A stretch of 64,000 nucleotides of DNA, taken from contig JAGNLW010000003.1 of the NCBI GenBank assembly GCA_017999365.1, positions 248,001 through 312,000 of the forward strand. Reading direction: 5' to 3'. Source of the stretch: Candidatus Aminicenantota bacterium (lineage in GTDB: Bacteria; Acidobacteriota; Aminicenantia; Aminicenantales; Saccharicenantaceae). A model generated the notes under the pieces. It was given only the letters and a program-made list of their open reading frames with translations, made no database searches and was not told the DNA's origin. Shown here in pieces: positions 52,971 to 61,423 of the stretch. Position 1 is the first letter of the stretch. Every line of letters begins with the position of its first letter. The position numbers and the translations under genes were made by a program.

Positions 52971-54533
52971 TCAGCGTCCGGGATCGAGAAAAAGCCCGAA
53001 GTCGAGAGGCGGAAAGATAGGCAGGGACAGGAACTTGGAGCTTCTCGCCCTCAGGATGCGCAGCCGGACCTGGCCCGCTTCGACCGCCGGGAAGCGCAGG
53101 AGCTTCTTATAACCGACGGTGGTGCCCCGGGCGATCTCCCGCCAGTCCGCCCCGTCCCAGGCATCGAGGGCGAAGGCCTCGATCCTCTGGCCGCCGCGGA
53201 GATCTTCCCTGATCAGGGCGACGTTGAACCGCTTCGGAGCCGTCAGGATGTACGTGCCGGCCAGCTCCCGGATATCCTCGGCGACCAAGCCGTTTCTTTC
53301 CGGGACCGGGTCCATATCCCGCGTGTCCTTCTGGGCCCAATCGAACGATGTCCAATCGAGCGTCTCGACGAACGTGGATCTCAACCGGTCACCCAGCTCG
53401 CGAAGGCGGGAGGCGTCGTTCTCGTGGATGCGGCCCCGCTTGTCCGGCGGGATGTTCAGCAGGAGCTGGGCGTTGCCGCCGACGGACGTGTAGTAGATGT
53501 CGAGGAGCTGGTCGAGCGACTTGACCTTGTCGTCCTCGGCCGCGTGGTAGAACCAGCCGGGCCGGATGGAGACGTCGACCTGTCCGGGATACCACAGCAA
53601 TCGCCCGCCCCGCTTGGCGACTTCGGCAATCCTGTCCATCGAGCCCAGGTCGGGCGCCTGGGCGTCGAGGCCGGCGATGCCGCCGGGATTCCTCTCCGAC
53701 GGGGCGTCGTCCTGCCCCACGACCGGGATGACGCTCCACTCGCTCTCCCTCGTCACCCCGGCTTCGTTGCCGATCCAGCGGGCGTCCGGGCCCATGATGG
53801 AGATGACGGCCCCGGGCTGGAGCTCGCGGATGAGAGCGAAATAGCCCGGCCAGTCGTAGACCTGGCGCTTGCCGTTCGGCCCCTCGCCGCAGGCGCCGTC
53901 GAACCAGACCTCGGAGATCTCGCCGTAGTTCGTCAGGAGCTCCCGGAGCTGGGCCTTGAAGTGCTCGTTGTAGCGCGGTGAGTCGCCGTAACTCGGCTCG
54001 TGCCGGTCCCATGGCGAGAGATAGACGCCGAACGCGAGCCCGCCCTTCTTGCAGGCCGCCGCGACCTCGCCGACGACGTCCCCCTTCCCGTCCTTCCACG
54101 GCGAGGCCTTGACCGAGTGCTCCGTGAACGCGCTCGGCCAGAGACAGAAGCCATCGTGGTGCTTGGCCGTGACGATGAGGCCGCGAATGCCGGCGGCCTT
54201 GACCGCCTCGACCCACTGCCCGGCGTCGAGATCGGTCGGATCGAAAAGCTTCGGGTCCTCCGTCCCCTCGCCCCACTCCCGGTCGGTGAAGGTGTTCATG
54301 CCGAAGTGGACGAAGGCCTGGAACTCGAGCGCCTGCCAGCGGAGCTGCCGCGGAGACGGCACGACCCGGGCGGCCTTGGCCTCGAGCGCCCCCGGCGTGT
54401 CTTCGGGGCCGATCCCGACCGGTCCCGGCGCGGGAAGCGAAGGCCCGCCGCACGAGACGATAACGCTCCCGACAAGGGCAGCGACCGCGGCGTTCCTGCA
54501 GGTGCTCGTTATCCATCGGGTCCGAGTTCTCAT
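52971..54533 (-). CDS. Alpha-L-fucosidase (GH29) lipoprotein
   Basis: A 520-residue enzyme releasing alpha-linked L-fucose. The signal segment ends in IVSCGG, a lipobox-like site, so it is probably membrane-anchored outside the cytoplasm. The barrel starts with FQAFVHFGMNTFTDREWG; GLIVTAKHHDGFCLWPS is the conserved GH29 stretch and Asp212 in VWFDGACG is the likely nucleophile. A C-terminal beta domain (about 400-520) may bind carbohydrate. GGGGAGAGG lies before the ATG. It is flanked by two hairpins with a shared core, and by a symporter gene divergent upstream. Confidence 0.9.
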   Translation of the reverse strand: MRTRTRWITSTCRNAAVAALVGSVIVSCGGPSLPAPGPVGIGPEDTPGALEAKAARVVPSPRQLRWQALEFQAFVHFGMNTFTDREWGEGTEDPKLFDPTDLDAGQWVEAVKAAGIRGLIVTAKHHDGFCLWPSAFTEHSVKASPWKDGKGDVVGEVAAACKKGGLAFGVYLSPWDRHEPSYGDSPRYNEHFKAQLRELLTNYGEISEVWFDGACGEGPNGKRQVYDWPGYFALIRELQPGAVISIMGPDARWIGNEAGVTRESEWSVIPVVGQDDAPSERNPGGIAGLDAQAPDLGSMDRIAEVAKRGGRLLWYPGQVDVSIRPGWFYHAAEDDKVKSLDQLLDIYYTSVGGNAQLLLNIPPDKRGRIHENDASRLRELGDRLRSTFVETLDWTSFDWAQKDTRDMDPVPERNGLVAEDIRELAGTYILTAPKRFNVALIREDLRGGQRIEAFALDAWDGADWREIARGTTVGYKKLLRFPAVEAGQVRLRILRARSSKFLSLPIFPPLDFGLFLDPGR

Positions 54534-54598
54534 GGCCTCTCCCCTGTCCGGGCTTCCCGGCTACCGGCAGGGCTCAATATACAATAAATCCGGAAGGG

Positions 54599-54623
54599 GG
54601 ACACGTCCGAAGCGGACATGTCC
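54599..54623. repeat. REP-like hairpin upstream of the fucosidase gene
   Basis: GGACACGTCCG (54599-54609) pairs with CGGACATGTCC (54613-54623), 11 bp with one wobble and an AAG loop. It shares the GGGGACA(T/C)GT core with the hairpin at 52934. The 218-bp region 54534-54751 otherwise holds only the symporter promoter. Confidence 0.6.
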
Positions 54624-54672
54624 TCTTCGGGACGGCCCCTGCGGCCCGGCCGCTCGGGCCCCGGCCGCGGCG

Positions 54673-54701
54673 TTGACATCTCCCGGGGCGTGCATTATGC
54701 T
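54673..54701 (+). promoter_or_regulatory. Sigma-70-type promoter of the symporter gene
   Basis: TTGACA (54673-54678), 17-nt spacer, TATGCT (54696-54701). The start codon at 54752 is preceded by AAAGGAGAG. Confidence 0.7.
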
Positions 54702-54751
54702 CCCCCGCGGTCCCAGAGGACGACCGTCGTCCCGCCCGAAAGGAGAGCGCG

Positions 54752-56371
54752 ATGGCCCCCGTCATCAGCCTGAACCTCGTCGATTACGCCATCATCGCCG
54801 GCTACATCCTGGTCATGGTCCTGGTCGGTTATTCGCTCAAGAAGTACATGAAGACGGGCGAGGACTTCTTCCTCTCGGGCCGCTCCCTGCCCCCTTGGAT
54901 CACAGGCCTGGCCTTCCTGTCGGCCAACCTGGGCGCCCTGGAGATCATCGGCATGGTCGCCAACTCGGCCAAGTACGGCATCGCCACGGTCCACTTCTAC
55001 TGGGTCGGGGCCATCCCGGCCATGGTCTTCCTGGGCATCTTCATGATGCCGTTCTACTACGGCAGCCGGGTCCGGACCGTGCCCGAGTACCTGAAACTGC
55101 GTTACAACGAGGCCACCCGCGGCCTCAACGCCATCTCCTTCGCCATCATGACCGTGCTCATGAGCGGCATCAGCCTCTACGCCATGGCCCTGCTCTTCAA
55201 GCTCATGCTGGGCTGGCCACTGACCCAAAGCATCCTCTTCGCCGCCGCGGTCGTCCTCCTCTACGTCTTCTGGGGCGGCCTCTCGTCGTCGATCTACAAC
55301 GAGGTCATCCAGTTCTTTCTCATCTGGCTCGGTCTCCTGCCCGTCGTCTTCCTGGGGCTGAAGCAGGTCGGCGGCTTCGCCGGCCTGGGGGCCCGGGTCC
55401 AGGAGACCCTCCTCCACTCCATTAAATATCTCGGGACGAGCAACAACCCCCTCGGCGTCGACTGGTTCGGCGTGGTCATGGGGCTGGGCTTCGTGCTGTC
55501 CTTCGGCTATTGGACGACCGACTTCCTGGTCGTTCAGCGGGCCCTGGCCTCGAAGAACCTCAATTCGGCCCGGATGACGCCCATCATCGCCGCCTTCCCC
55601 AAGATGCTCGTCCCCATCATCGTCGTCATCCCGGGCCTCGTCGCCCTGCTCGTCCTGCCCGAGTTCGCCCCGGCCGCCCTGCCCACGGCCGACTACAACT
55701 CGGCCCTCATCCTGCTCATGAAACACTATCTGCCCAACGGCATCCTGGGCCTGGCCATCACGGCCCTCCTGGCCAGCTTCATGTCGGGCATGGCCGGCAA
55801 CGTCACCGCCTTCAACACCATCTGGACCTACGACATCTACGGGACCTACATCCGCAAGGGCCGGCCCGACAGCCACTATCTCAAGGTCGGCAAGTACACC
55901 ACGGTCGTCGGCATCGCCATCAGCGTCGGCACGGCCTACATCGTCCAGTCCTTCCCCAATCTGATGGACTATATGCAGCTCATCTTCTCGTTCTTCAACG
56001 CCCCGCTCTTCGCCACCTTCCTGCTGGGGATGTTCTGGAAGGGCGCGACCCCGTGGGGCGGCTTCTGGGGCCTGCTCACCGGCATCCTGACGGCGGCCGG
56101 CCACTATATCCTCTATAAGGCCGGCCTCCTGAACTACCACTCCGACATGGCCGCCAACTTCTACCAAGCCATCTGGGCCTGGTCGGCCGATTTCGTGGTC
56201 ACCATCGGCGTCAGCCTGTTCACGGCCAAGCGCGATCCCAAGGAGCTCGTCGGCCTGGTCTTCGGCCTGACCCCGACGCCCAAGGCCGAGGCCCGCTGGT
56301 ACGCCCGGCCGGCCGTCTGGGGGACCCTGGCCGTCATCGTGGCCATCGTCCTCAACGTCATCTTCTGGTGA
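54752..56371 (+). CDS. Sodium/solute symporter (SSS family)
   Basis: A 539-residue membrane protein with about 14 helices in the SSS/LeuT arrangement. YSLKKYMKTGEDFFLSGRSLP near the start and NEVIQFFLIWLGLL are family-typical, and LLASFMSGMAGNVTAFNTIW in helix 8 supplies sodium-site serines. It is the type of symporter that brings sugars such as galactose or fucose into the cell with sodium. It has its own promoter. The small membrane protein encoded 28 nt downstream is probably its accessory subunit, and the alpha-fucosidase divergent upstream suggests a fucosyl or other plant/animal-glycan sugar as substrate, which is inference. Confidence 0.85.
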   Translation: MAPVISLNLVDYAIIAGYILVMVLVGYSLKKYMKTGEDFFLSGRSLPPWITGLAFLSANLGALEIIGMVANSAKYGIATVHFYWVGAIPAMVFLGIFMMPFYYGSRVRTVPEYLKLRYNEATRGLNAISFAIMTVLMSGISLYAMALLFKLMLGWPLTQSILFAAAVVLLYVFWGGLSSSIYNEVIQFFLIWLGLLPVVFLGLKQVGGFAGLGARVQETLLHSIKYLGTSNNPLGVDWFGVVMGLGFVLSFGYWTTDFLVVQRALASKNLNSARMTPIIAAFPKMLVPIIVVIPGLVALLVLPEFAPAALPTADYNSALILLMKHYLPNGILGLAITALLASFMSGMAGNVTAFNTIWTYDIYGTYIRKGRPDSHYLKVGKYTTVVGIAISVGTAYIVQSFPNLMDYMQLIFSFFNAPLFATFLLGMFWKGATPWGGFWGLLTGILTAAGHYILYKAGLLNYHSDMAANFYQAIWAWSADFVVTIGVSLFTAKRDPKELVGLVFGLTPTPKAEARWYARPAVWGTLAVIVAIVLNVIFW

Positions 56372-56399
56372 TCGGGCCCGCGAGACAAGGAGCGCAACC

Positions 56400-56660
56400 A
56401 TGACAGACACGCACGAGACCAAGGACCGGGGAGCGGGCATGGAGCAGGGCCACGCCCTCGACCTCAAGCTGCCCATCGGCGGACTGCTCGGCGCGATCGG
56501 CCTCCTGCTGACGGTCTACGGCCTGCTGACCGGGCCGGAAATGTACGCCGTCTCGCTCGGCATCAACCTCAACCTGATCTGGGGGGGCCTGATGGTCCTC
56601 ATCGGCGGCGGGTTCCTCGCCGCCGCGTTCCTGAAGAGGGGCCGGAAGGGAAAGAGCTAG
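56400..56660 (+). CDS. Small membrane protein, candidate symporter accessory
   Basis: An 86-residue protein with two hydrophobic helices (about 25-45 and 57-77) and a basic C-terminus. AAGGAGCG precedes the ATG. It follows the symporter gene by 28 nt and precedes the NYN gene, which converges on it 21 bp away. Small two-helix proteins next to SSS symporters are common, for example pairs resembling YhdT-PanF and similar, so it may stabilise the transporter. The role is inferred from position. Confidence 0.65.
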   Translation: MTDTHETKDRGAGMEQGHALDLKLPIGGLLGAIGLLLTVYGLLTGPEMYAVSLGINLNLIWGGLMVLIGGGFLAAAFLKRGRKGKS

Positions 56661-56681
56661 CGCGCCGCCGGGCCGCGGTCG

Positions 56682-57542
56682 TCAGTCGCGGCCCTCGCGC
56701 AGGCGGATGTAGATGGCCGCGCCGCCGGCCTCGTCCCCCCTCGACTGGACCTCGAACAGGGCCTGCTGGCTCTTGATGAGCTGGGACAGCTGCTTGAAGC
56801 CGTAGGTCCGCGGGTCGAAGCCGGGGTCGAGCTGGCGCAAGTAGAAGCCGATCTCGCCCAGGTTCGACCAGCCGTCCTCGTGGACGGCCATGTCGAAGGC
56901 GCCCTTGAGCAGGGGCACGGGGTCGTACTTGCCGGAGGCGTCGGGCCGGTCCTCGCCCCGGTCCTCGGCCTCGGCCTCGGCCTCGACCTCGACCTTGGGC
57001 TCCCGGGTCTCCTTCGCGCCGCCCTTGCGCCGCGAACCGCCGCGCTCGCGGCGCCGCGGCTCCCGCTGGTCCCGCGGCTCCCGTCCCCGGGGGACGAGGT
57101 TCTCGGTGTAGATGAAGATGTTGCAGCCGTTGACGAAGGCCTTGGGCGTCGAGCGCTTGCCGATGCCCATGACGAAGAAGCCCATCTCCCGGATGCGCGT
57201 CGCCAGCCGGGTGTAGTCGCTGTCGCTCGAGACGATGCAGAAGCCGTCGACGAGGTGGCCGTGGAGGATGTCCATGGCGTCGATGATCATGGCGCTGTCG
57301 GTGGCGTTCTTGCCGATGGTGTAGCGGAACTGCTGGATGGGCTGGATGGCGCTGTCGTGGAGGGCGTTCTTCCAGCCCGACATATTGACCGTGGTCCAGT
57401 CGCCGTAGATGCGGCGGATGGTCACCAGGCCGTACTTGCCGGCCTCGGCCAGGATCTGCCCGATGAGCGAGGGCTGGGCGTTGTCGCCGTCGATGAGCAG
57501 GGCCACCTTGCGCGTCTTTTGTTCGATGAACGGCTCGGCCAT
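56682..57542 (-). CDS. NYN-domain ribonuclease-like protein with LOTUS/OST-HTH C-terminus
   Basis: A 286-residue cytosolic protein. Residues about 1-155 are a LabA-like NYN (PIN-fold) domain with the acidic residues expected for metal: IDGDNAQP, DSAMIIDAMD and SSDSDY. A low-complexity Arg/Glu-rich linker (about 160-210) leads to a LOTUS-type winged helix (about 215-280) with DPRTYGFKQLSQLI. It probably cleaves RNA with guidance from the C-terminal domain; the target is unknown. AAAGGA precedes the ATG. It seems to be an independent gene, converging on the symporter pair. Confidence 0.82.
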   Translation of the reverse strand: MAEPFIEQKTRKVALLIDGDNAQPSLIGQILAEAGKYGLVTIRRIYGDWTTVNMSGWKNALHDSAIQPIQQFRYTIGKNATDSAMIIDAMDILHGHLVDGFCIVSSDSDYTRLATRIREMGFFVMGIGKRSTPKAFVNGCNIFIYTENLVPRGREPRDQREPRRRERGGSRRKGGAKETREPKVEVEAEAEAEDRGEDRPDASGKYDPVPLLKGAFDMAVHEDGWSNLGEIGFYLRQLDPGFDPRTYGFKQLSQLIKSQQALFEVQSRGDEAGGAAIYIRLREGRD

Positions 57543-57611
57543 GGTGATGTCCTTTCTCGGGGGTTCGATTCCCGCCTTATATTAACCGAATTCCCGGGGC
57601 CGTTCAAACGG

Positions 57612-59180
57612 TCAGGCTTCCTCGAGCACCTTCCAGCCCAGGGCGTCGGCCAGGGCGTAGACGGGCTCCTTGAGGTCGCCGTAGACGGTGACCCGGTGCC
57701 AGCCCCACTCGTCCCACTCGCCGAAGAGCTTCTCGATGTCGCCGACGGGCTCGGCCACGAGCTTGGTCCGGCAGGCCCGGTCGTCCGGCGAGTTGCCGAC
57801 GGCCTTGGCCCGGTGGAAGAGGAAGAGCTTGCGCTCGGGCGAGACCTCGACGGTCGTCGTCATGCGGCCGGCGGGCAGCAGGGACCGGACGGACGCCCCC
57901 TGGCGGTCCTCCGAGTGGGTCAGGATCTCGTAGGGATTGGCCGGGCCGGCCGGGCCGAAGGCCCGGTTGGAGGCCACGCAGTGGGCGTAGATGATCCGGC
58001 GCTCGGCCGTGTCGACGACCGGGTCGGAGATATAGCCGGGCCGGCCGTTGGTCAGGGCGGTCAGGGTCACCATGGTCGCCGCCGACCGGACGTCGCACTC
58101 GCAGGCCCCGACGAGGCCCTCGTTGAGGAGTTCGTGGAACCCGAGGCAGGGATAGGCGTGGATGTGTCCGCCGTAGAAACCGCCCAGGCAGTTGATGGTG
58201 ATGGCGTTGGCCCCGTACTTGGCCAGGACCGCCTTCTGGCCGAGGTACATGGCCGCCGACGTCAGCAGCGTGGCCCGGTCCACGCCTTCGACGCGCGCGG
58301 CCGCGCCGGCCCAGCGGTCGGCGACGGCCGCCGCCTCGTCCTTGTCGGCCGCGGCCCAGGCGTCGTTGACCACGGCGAACGGGACGTCGACGACCTCGAT
58401 GCCCATCTGTTCGCGGATGGCCGGGGCGATGCCGGGCCAGCTGCCGCCGACGGCCAGGATCTTCGACGCTTTCATGGCCTTCAGGCAATCGGCGGCGGAC
58501 AGGCACACGAGCGCGTCGGCCGCGACCGATAGATCGCCCGGCCCGGGCGTCGCGGCGCGCCGGGCGGCCGCGACGAGGCTTCCGAACGCGTTCGCATCGC
58601 CGCTCCTCTTGACCTGGGGGAAGGCCCGGCAGGCGGCCGCGAGGTCCTCCGGCCGGGAAGAGGCCACGAAGCCGAGGTTCGGCGTCCGCCGGCGCAGGAA
58701 GGCCGCCGTGTAGACGAGGAAGCCGCCGCTCCCGCCGTACGGGAAGTCGACGTAGAGGGTGGGCATTCCGGACGCCGCGACGGTCTGCGCGACGCGGTTC
58801 CAACAGTTGAGCTGGACGACGATGTAGCCGTCGACGGGCGCGGCGGCGTCATCGGCCAGGATCTTCTTGGCTTCCTCCTCGCCCTTGGCCATGGAGGTCA
58901 GGACCTCCCCCCCTGGCAGAGCCCGGCCGACGACGGCGGTCGTCCGCTCCATGACCGGCCGGAAGTCGAAGCCGACATTGGGCCAGTCGGGCCCGGGCTG
59001 GACGACGTCGTGGAGGGCATAGACGACGCGGACGCGCGTCTTCGGCGCCGTGCCGCAGGCCGGCAGGATGGAACCCGCGGCCAGCGCGCCCAGCGCTCCG
59101 GCCGAGGCCGTGGACAGGAACCGGCGGCGGCTGAGCGGGCATCCGGCGCAGGTCGCCTTCGCGGTGTTCGGTGTCTTCAT
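57612..59180 (-). CDS. Tat-exported L-fucose/L-arabinose isomerase-like protein
   Basis: A 522-residue protein starting at ATG 59180 (AGGAGG upstream). Its Tat signal is SRRRFLSTASAGALGALAAG (residues about 22-41) ending at LPACG, a possible lipobox. The body matches the L-fucose/L-arabinose isomerase fold, which usually works in the cytoplasm: LGQKAVLAKYGANAITINCL, then ACECDV supplying the acidic metal-site pair. Export of such an enzyme is unusual. It might be an isomerase-like binding protein or an enzyme acting on oligosaccharides outside. The TIM-barrel gene with its own Tat signal is divergent upstream. Confidence 0.78.
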   Translation of the reverse strand: MKTPNTAKATCAGCPLSRRRFLSTASAGALGALAAGSILPACGTAPKTRVRVVYALHDVVQPGPDWPNVGFDFRPVMERTTAVVGRALPGGEVLTSMAKGEEEAKKILADDAAAPVDGYIVVQLNCWNRVAQTVAASGMPTLYVDFPYGGSGGFLVYTAAFLRRRTPNLGFVASSRPEDLAAACRAFPQVKRSGDANAFGSLVAAARRAATPGPGDLSVAADALVCLSAADCLKAMKASKILAVGGSWPGIAPAIREQMGIEVVDVPFAVVNDAWAAADKDEAAAVADRWAGAAARVEGVDRATLLTSAAMYLGQKAVLAKYGANAITINCLGGFYGGHIHAYPCLGFHELLNEGLVGACECDVRSAATMVTLTALTNGRPGYISDPVVDTAERRIIYAHCVASNRAFGPAGPANPYEILTHSEDRQGASVRSLLPAGRMTTTVEVSPERKLFLFHRAKAVGNSPDDRACRTKLVAEPVGDIEKLFGEWDEWGWHRVTVYGDLKEPVYALADALGWKVLEEA

Positions 59181-59286
59181 GGGGCCTCCTCGCATCGTCC
59201 CGTCCTCGCCGCCGCGGCCGGCCGGCGGCCGTGCCGATGCTAATGCAGCGGCGAAGGGCCTGTCAAGGAACTCGGCGGCAGACGGA

Positions 59287-59316
59287 TTGACCCGGGCCGG
59301 ACGAACCCGTTATAGT
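59287..59316 (+). promoter_or_regulatory. Promoter placed almost on the start codon of the TIM-barrel gene
   Basis: TTGACC (59287-59292), 18-nt spacer, TATAGT (59311-59316). The ATG at 59325 is 8 nt further on and no ribosome site is present; a leaderless message is likely. Confidence 0.65.
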
Positions 59317-59324
59317 AGGCCGCG

Positions 59325-60179
59325 ATGACAGTCCTGACGCGCCGGGCCTTCCTCGGCGCCTCGGCGGGCGCCGCGGCGCTCGCCCTGGGCCGGGCCGCCC
59401 GGGGGTCCGCCCTGTCGGCGCCGTCCCCGATCACCGCCGCTCCCTTCGAGCTCGGACTGGCGTCCTACACCTGCCGCGAGTTCGGTCTCGACGCCGCCCT
59501 GGCCATGGCCGGACGGGTCGGGCTCCGCCGCGTCTGCCTGAAGGACATGCACCTCCCTCTCGACAGTCCCGAGGACGCCGTCCGCGCTGCCGCCGCGAGG
59601 ATCAGGGCCCTCGGCTTCGTCCCCTACGGCTGCGGCGTCGTCTACATGGCGAGCGAAGACGAGGTCGACCGCGCCTTCGCCTACGCCCGGGCGGCCGGGA
59701 TGGAGGTCGTCGTCGGCGTCCCCGAACACGGCCTTCTCGCCCGGGCGGAGGCCCGGGTCCGGGAGACCGGCATCCGGCTGGCCGTCCACAACCACGGCCC
59801 GGGCGACGCGCGCTACCCGACGCCGCGCTCCGTCCTGGACCGCGTCGCCGGGCTCGATCCCCGCGTCGGGGTCTGCCTCGACGTCGGGCACTGCCGGCGC
59901 TCCGGCCTCGACCCCGCCGAGGAGGCCGCGGCCTGCGGTCCACGCCTGCTCGACGTCCACCTCAAGGACGTGACCGCCCCGACCGAGGCCGGCGTGGCCG
60001 TCGAGGCCGGCCGTGGCGCCGTCGACATCCCCCGCTTCCTCAGGGTCCTGTCCGCCCTGGGCTACAGGGGGACGGCGGCCTTCGAGTACGAGAAGGACGG
60101 CCGGGACCCTCTGCCGGGGCTGGCCGAGTCGGTCGGCTACGTCCGGGGCGTCCTGGCCGGCCAGAGGAGGCGCTCATGA
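59325..60179 (+). CDS. Tat-exported sugar phosphate isomerase/epimerase-like TIM barrel
   Basis: A 284-residue protein with Tat signal TRRAFLGASAGAAALALG (residues about 5-22). The body is an AP-endonuclease-2 TIM barrel: ELGLASYTCREFGLD at the start, acidic and His residues in NHGPGD, CLDVGHCRRSG, DVHLKD and AFEYEKDGRD, matching the metal site of xylose-isomerase-like and IolE/IolH proteins. Its stop overlaps the ATG of the DUF5009-type gene, with GAGGAGG between them giving coupled translation. It probably epimerises or isomerises a sugar in the periplasm; the substrate is unknown. Confidence 0.78.
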   Translation: MTVLTRRAFLGASAGAAALALGRAARGSALSAPSPITAAPFELGLASYTCREFGLDAALAMAGRVGLRRVCLKDMHLPLDSPEDAVRAAAARIRALGFVPYGCGVVYMASEDEVDRAFAYARAAGMEVVVGVPEHGLLARAEARVRETGIRLAVHNHGPGDARYPTPRSVLDRVAGLDPRVGVCLDVGHCRRSGLDPAEEAAACGPRLLDVHLKDVTAPTEAGVAVEAGRGAVDIPRFLRVLSALGYRGTAAFEYEKDGRDPLPGLAESVGYVRGVLAGQRRRS

Positions 60180-61405
60180 CGGTCCCGGAACGGCTGGCCA
60201 GCCTCGATGCCTTCCGCGGCTTCGACATCCTGACCATGGTCTTCGTCAATTACATCGCCGGGATGACGGCCATCCCGTTCTTCCTCAGGCATGCCGCCGC
60301 CGAGCAGGACGTCTTCACCTTGACCGATGTCGTCTTTCCGGGCTTCCTGTTCATCGTCGGCGTGTCCATCCCCCTGGCCCTGACGAAGCGCATGCGGGAC
60401 GGACGGCCTCTGCCGGCCCTCGTCGGCCACGTTCTCTCCCGCACCGCGGCCCTGTTGGCCCTCGGGGTGCTTCTCGTCAACGAGGAGCGCTTCTCGGCCG
60501 CGGCCTCCGGACTGGGCCGGGACCTGTGGTACTTCCTGGCCACGCTGGCCGTCTTCGCGCTCTGGGCCGTCGTCCCCAAGGGCGCCCCGGCCCGCAAGAA
60601 GCGCGCCCTGGCCGCTCTGAAGATCGGCGCCGCGGTCCTCCTCCTCGTTCTCGTCGCCCTGTTCCGGGGCCAGGGGCCGGACGGCGCGACGACCTGGCTG
60701 CGAACGTCCTGGTGGGGCATCCTGGGGATGATCGGCTGGTGCTATCTCGCGGCCAGCCTGCTCTTCCTGGCCTGCCGGGGCGACCGGACCGTCCTGGCCG
60801 GGGCCATCGGGGCGATGACGGCGATCTACATCGGCAGCCGGCACGGCGCGCTCGAGTTCCTCGGTCCCGTCAACGGCGTCCTCGACGTCGGCAGCCTGTT
60901 CGGCTCGCACGCCGCCGTCGTTACGGCCGGCATGCTGGCGGGAACGCTCTTCCTCCCGGGGACGGAGGCGGCCGGCCCGGGCCGCCGCATCCGGTCGCTG
61001 GCCGTCCTCGGCGCGACCCTGCTCCTCGCGGGTTTCCTGCTCCGGCCGCTCCACGGCTTCAGCAAGATCCGGGGCACGGAGTCCTATACCCTGGCCACGG
61101 CCGGGCTGTGCGCCCTGGCCTTCCTCCTCTTCTATATCGTCCTCGACGTCTCGAAGGGGAAACGGGCGGCGGCCTTCCTGGCTCCGGCCGGCCGCAACCC
61201 TCTGCTGGCCTACCTCCTGCCGGGCTTCATCGCCAACGCCGCGGCCCTGCTGGGCGGGCTGCTGTCGTTCGACCTCGGCCGGGTCCTCTGGCCGCTGGCC
61301 GGGACCGGGGGCCTGCCCGGGATGCTCAACGCGGCCGTCATGACGGGGGTCGTGCTCCTGCTGACGGCAGTCCTGACCCGGGCCGGCCTCCTTCTGAAGC
61401 TCTGA
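60176..61405 (+). CDS. DUF5009/heparan-glucosaminide-acetyltransferase-like membrane protein
   Basis: A 409-residue protein with about ten hydrophobic helices and the N-terminal family motif LASLDAFRGFDILTMVFVNY followed by DVVFPGFLFIVGVSIPLAL. The Asp-Ala-Phe-Arg-Gly stretch is shared by bacterial homologues of heparan-alpha-glucosaminide N-acetyltransferase (HGSNAT), which acetylate sugars across a membrane. It likely modifies sugars in the envelope or on exported oligosaccharides. ATGA overlap with the TIM-barrel gene and a GAGGAGG site. It is the second gene of that operon. Confidence 0.8.
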   Translation: MTVPERLASLDAFRGFDILTMVFVNYIAGMTAIPFFLRHAAAEQDVFTLTDVVFPGFLFIVGVSIPLALTKRMRDGRPLPALVGHVLSRTAALLALGVLLVNEERFSAAASGLGRDLWYFLATLAVFALWAVVPKGAPARKKRALAALKIGAAVLLLVLVALFRGQGPDGATTWLRTSWWGILGMIGWCYLAASLLFLACRGDRTVLAGAIGAMTAIYIGSRHGALEFLGPVNGVLDVGSLFGSHAAVVTAGMLAGTLFLPGTEAAGPGRRIRSLAVLGATLLLAGFLLRPLHGFSKIRGTESYTLATAGLCALAFLLFYIVLDVSKGKRAAAFLAPAGRNPLLAYLLPGFIANAAALLGGLLSFDLGRVLWPLAGTGGLPGMLNAAVMTGVVLLLTAVLTRAGLLLKL

Positions 61406-61423
61406 CCGGACCGGCGGGCCGGC

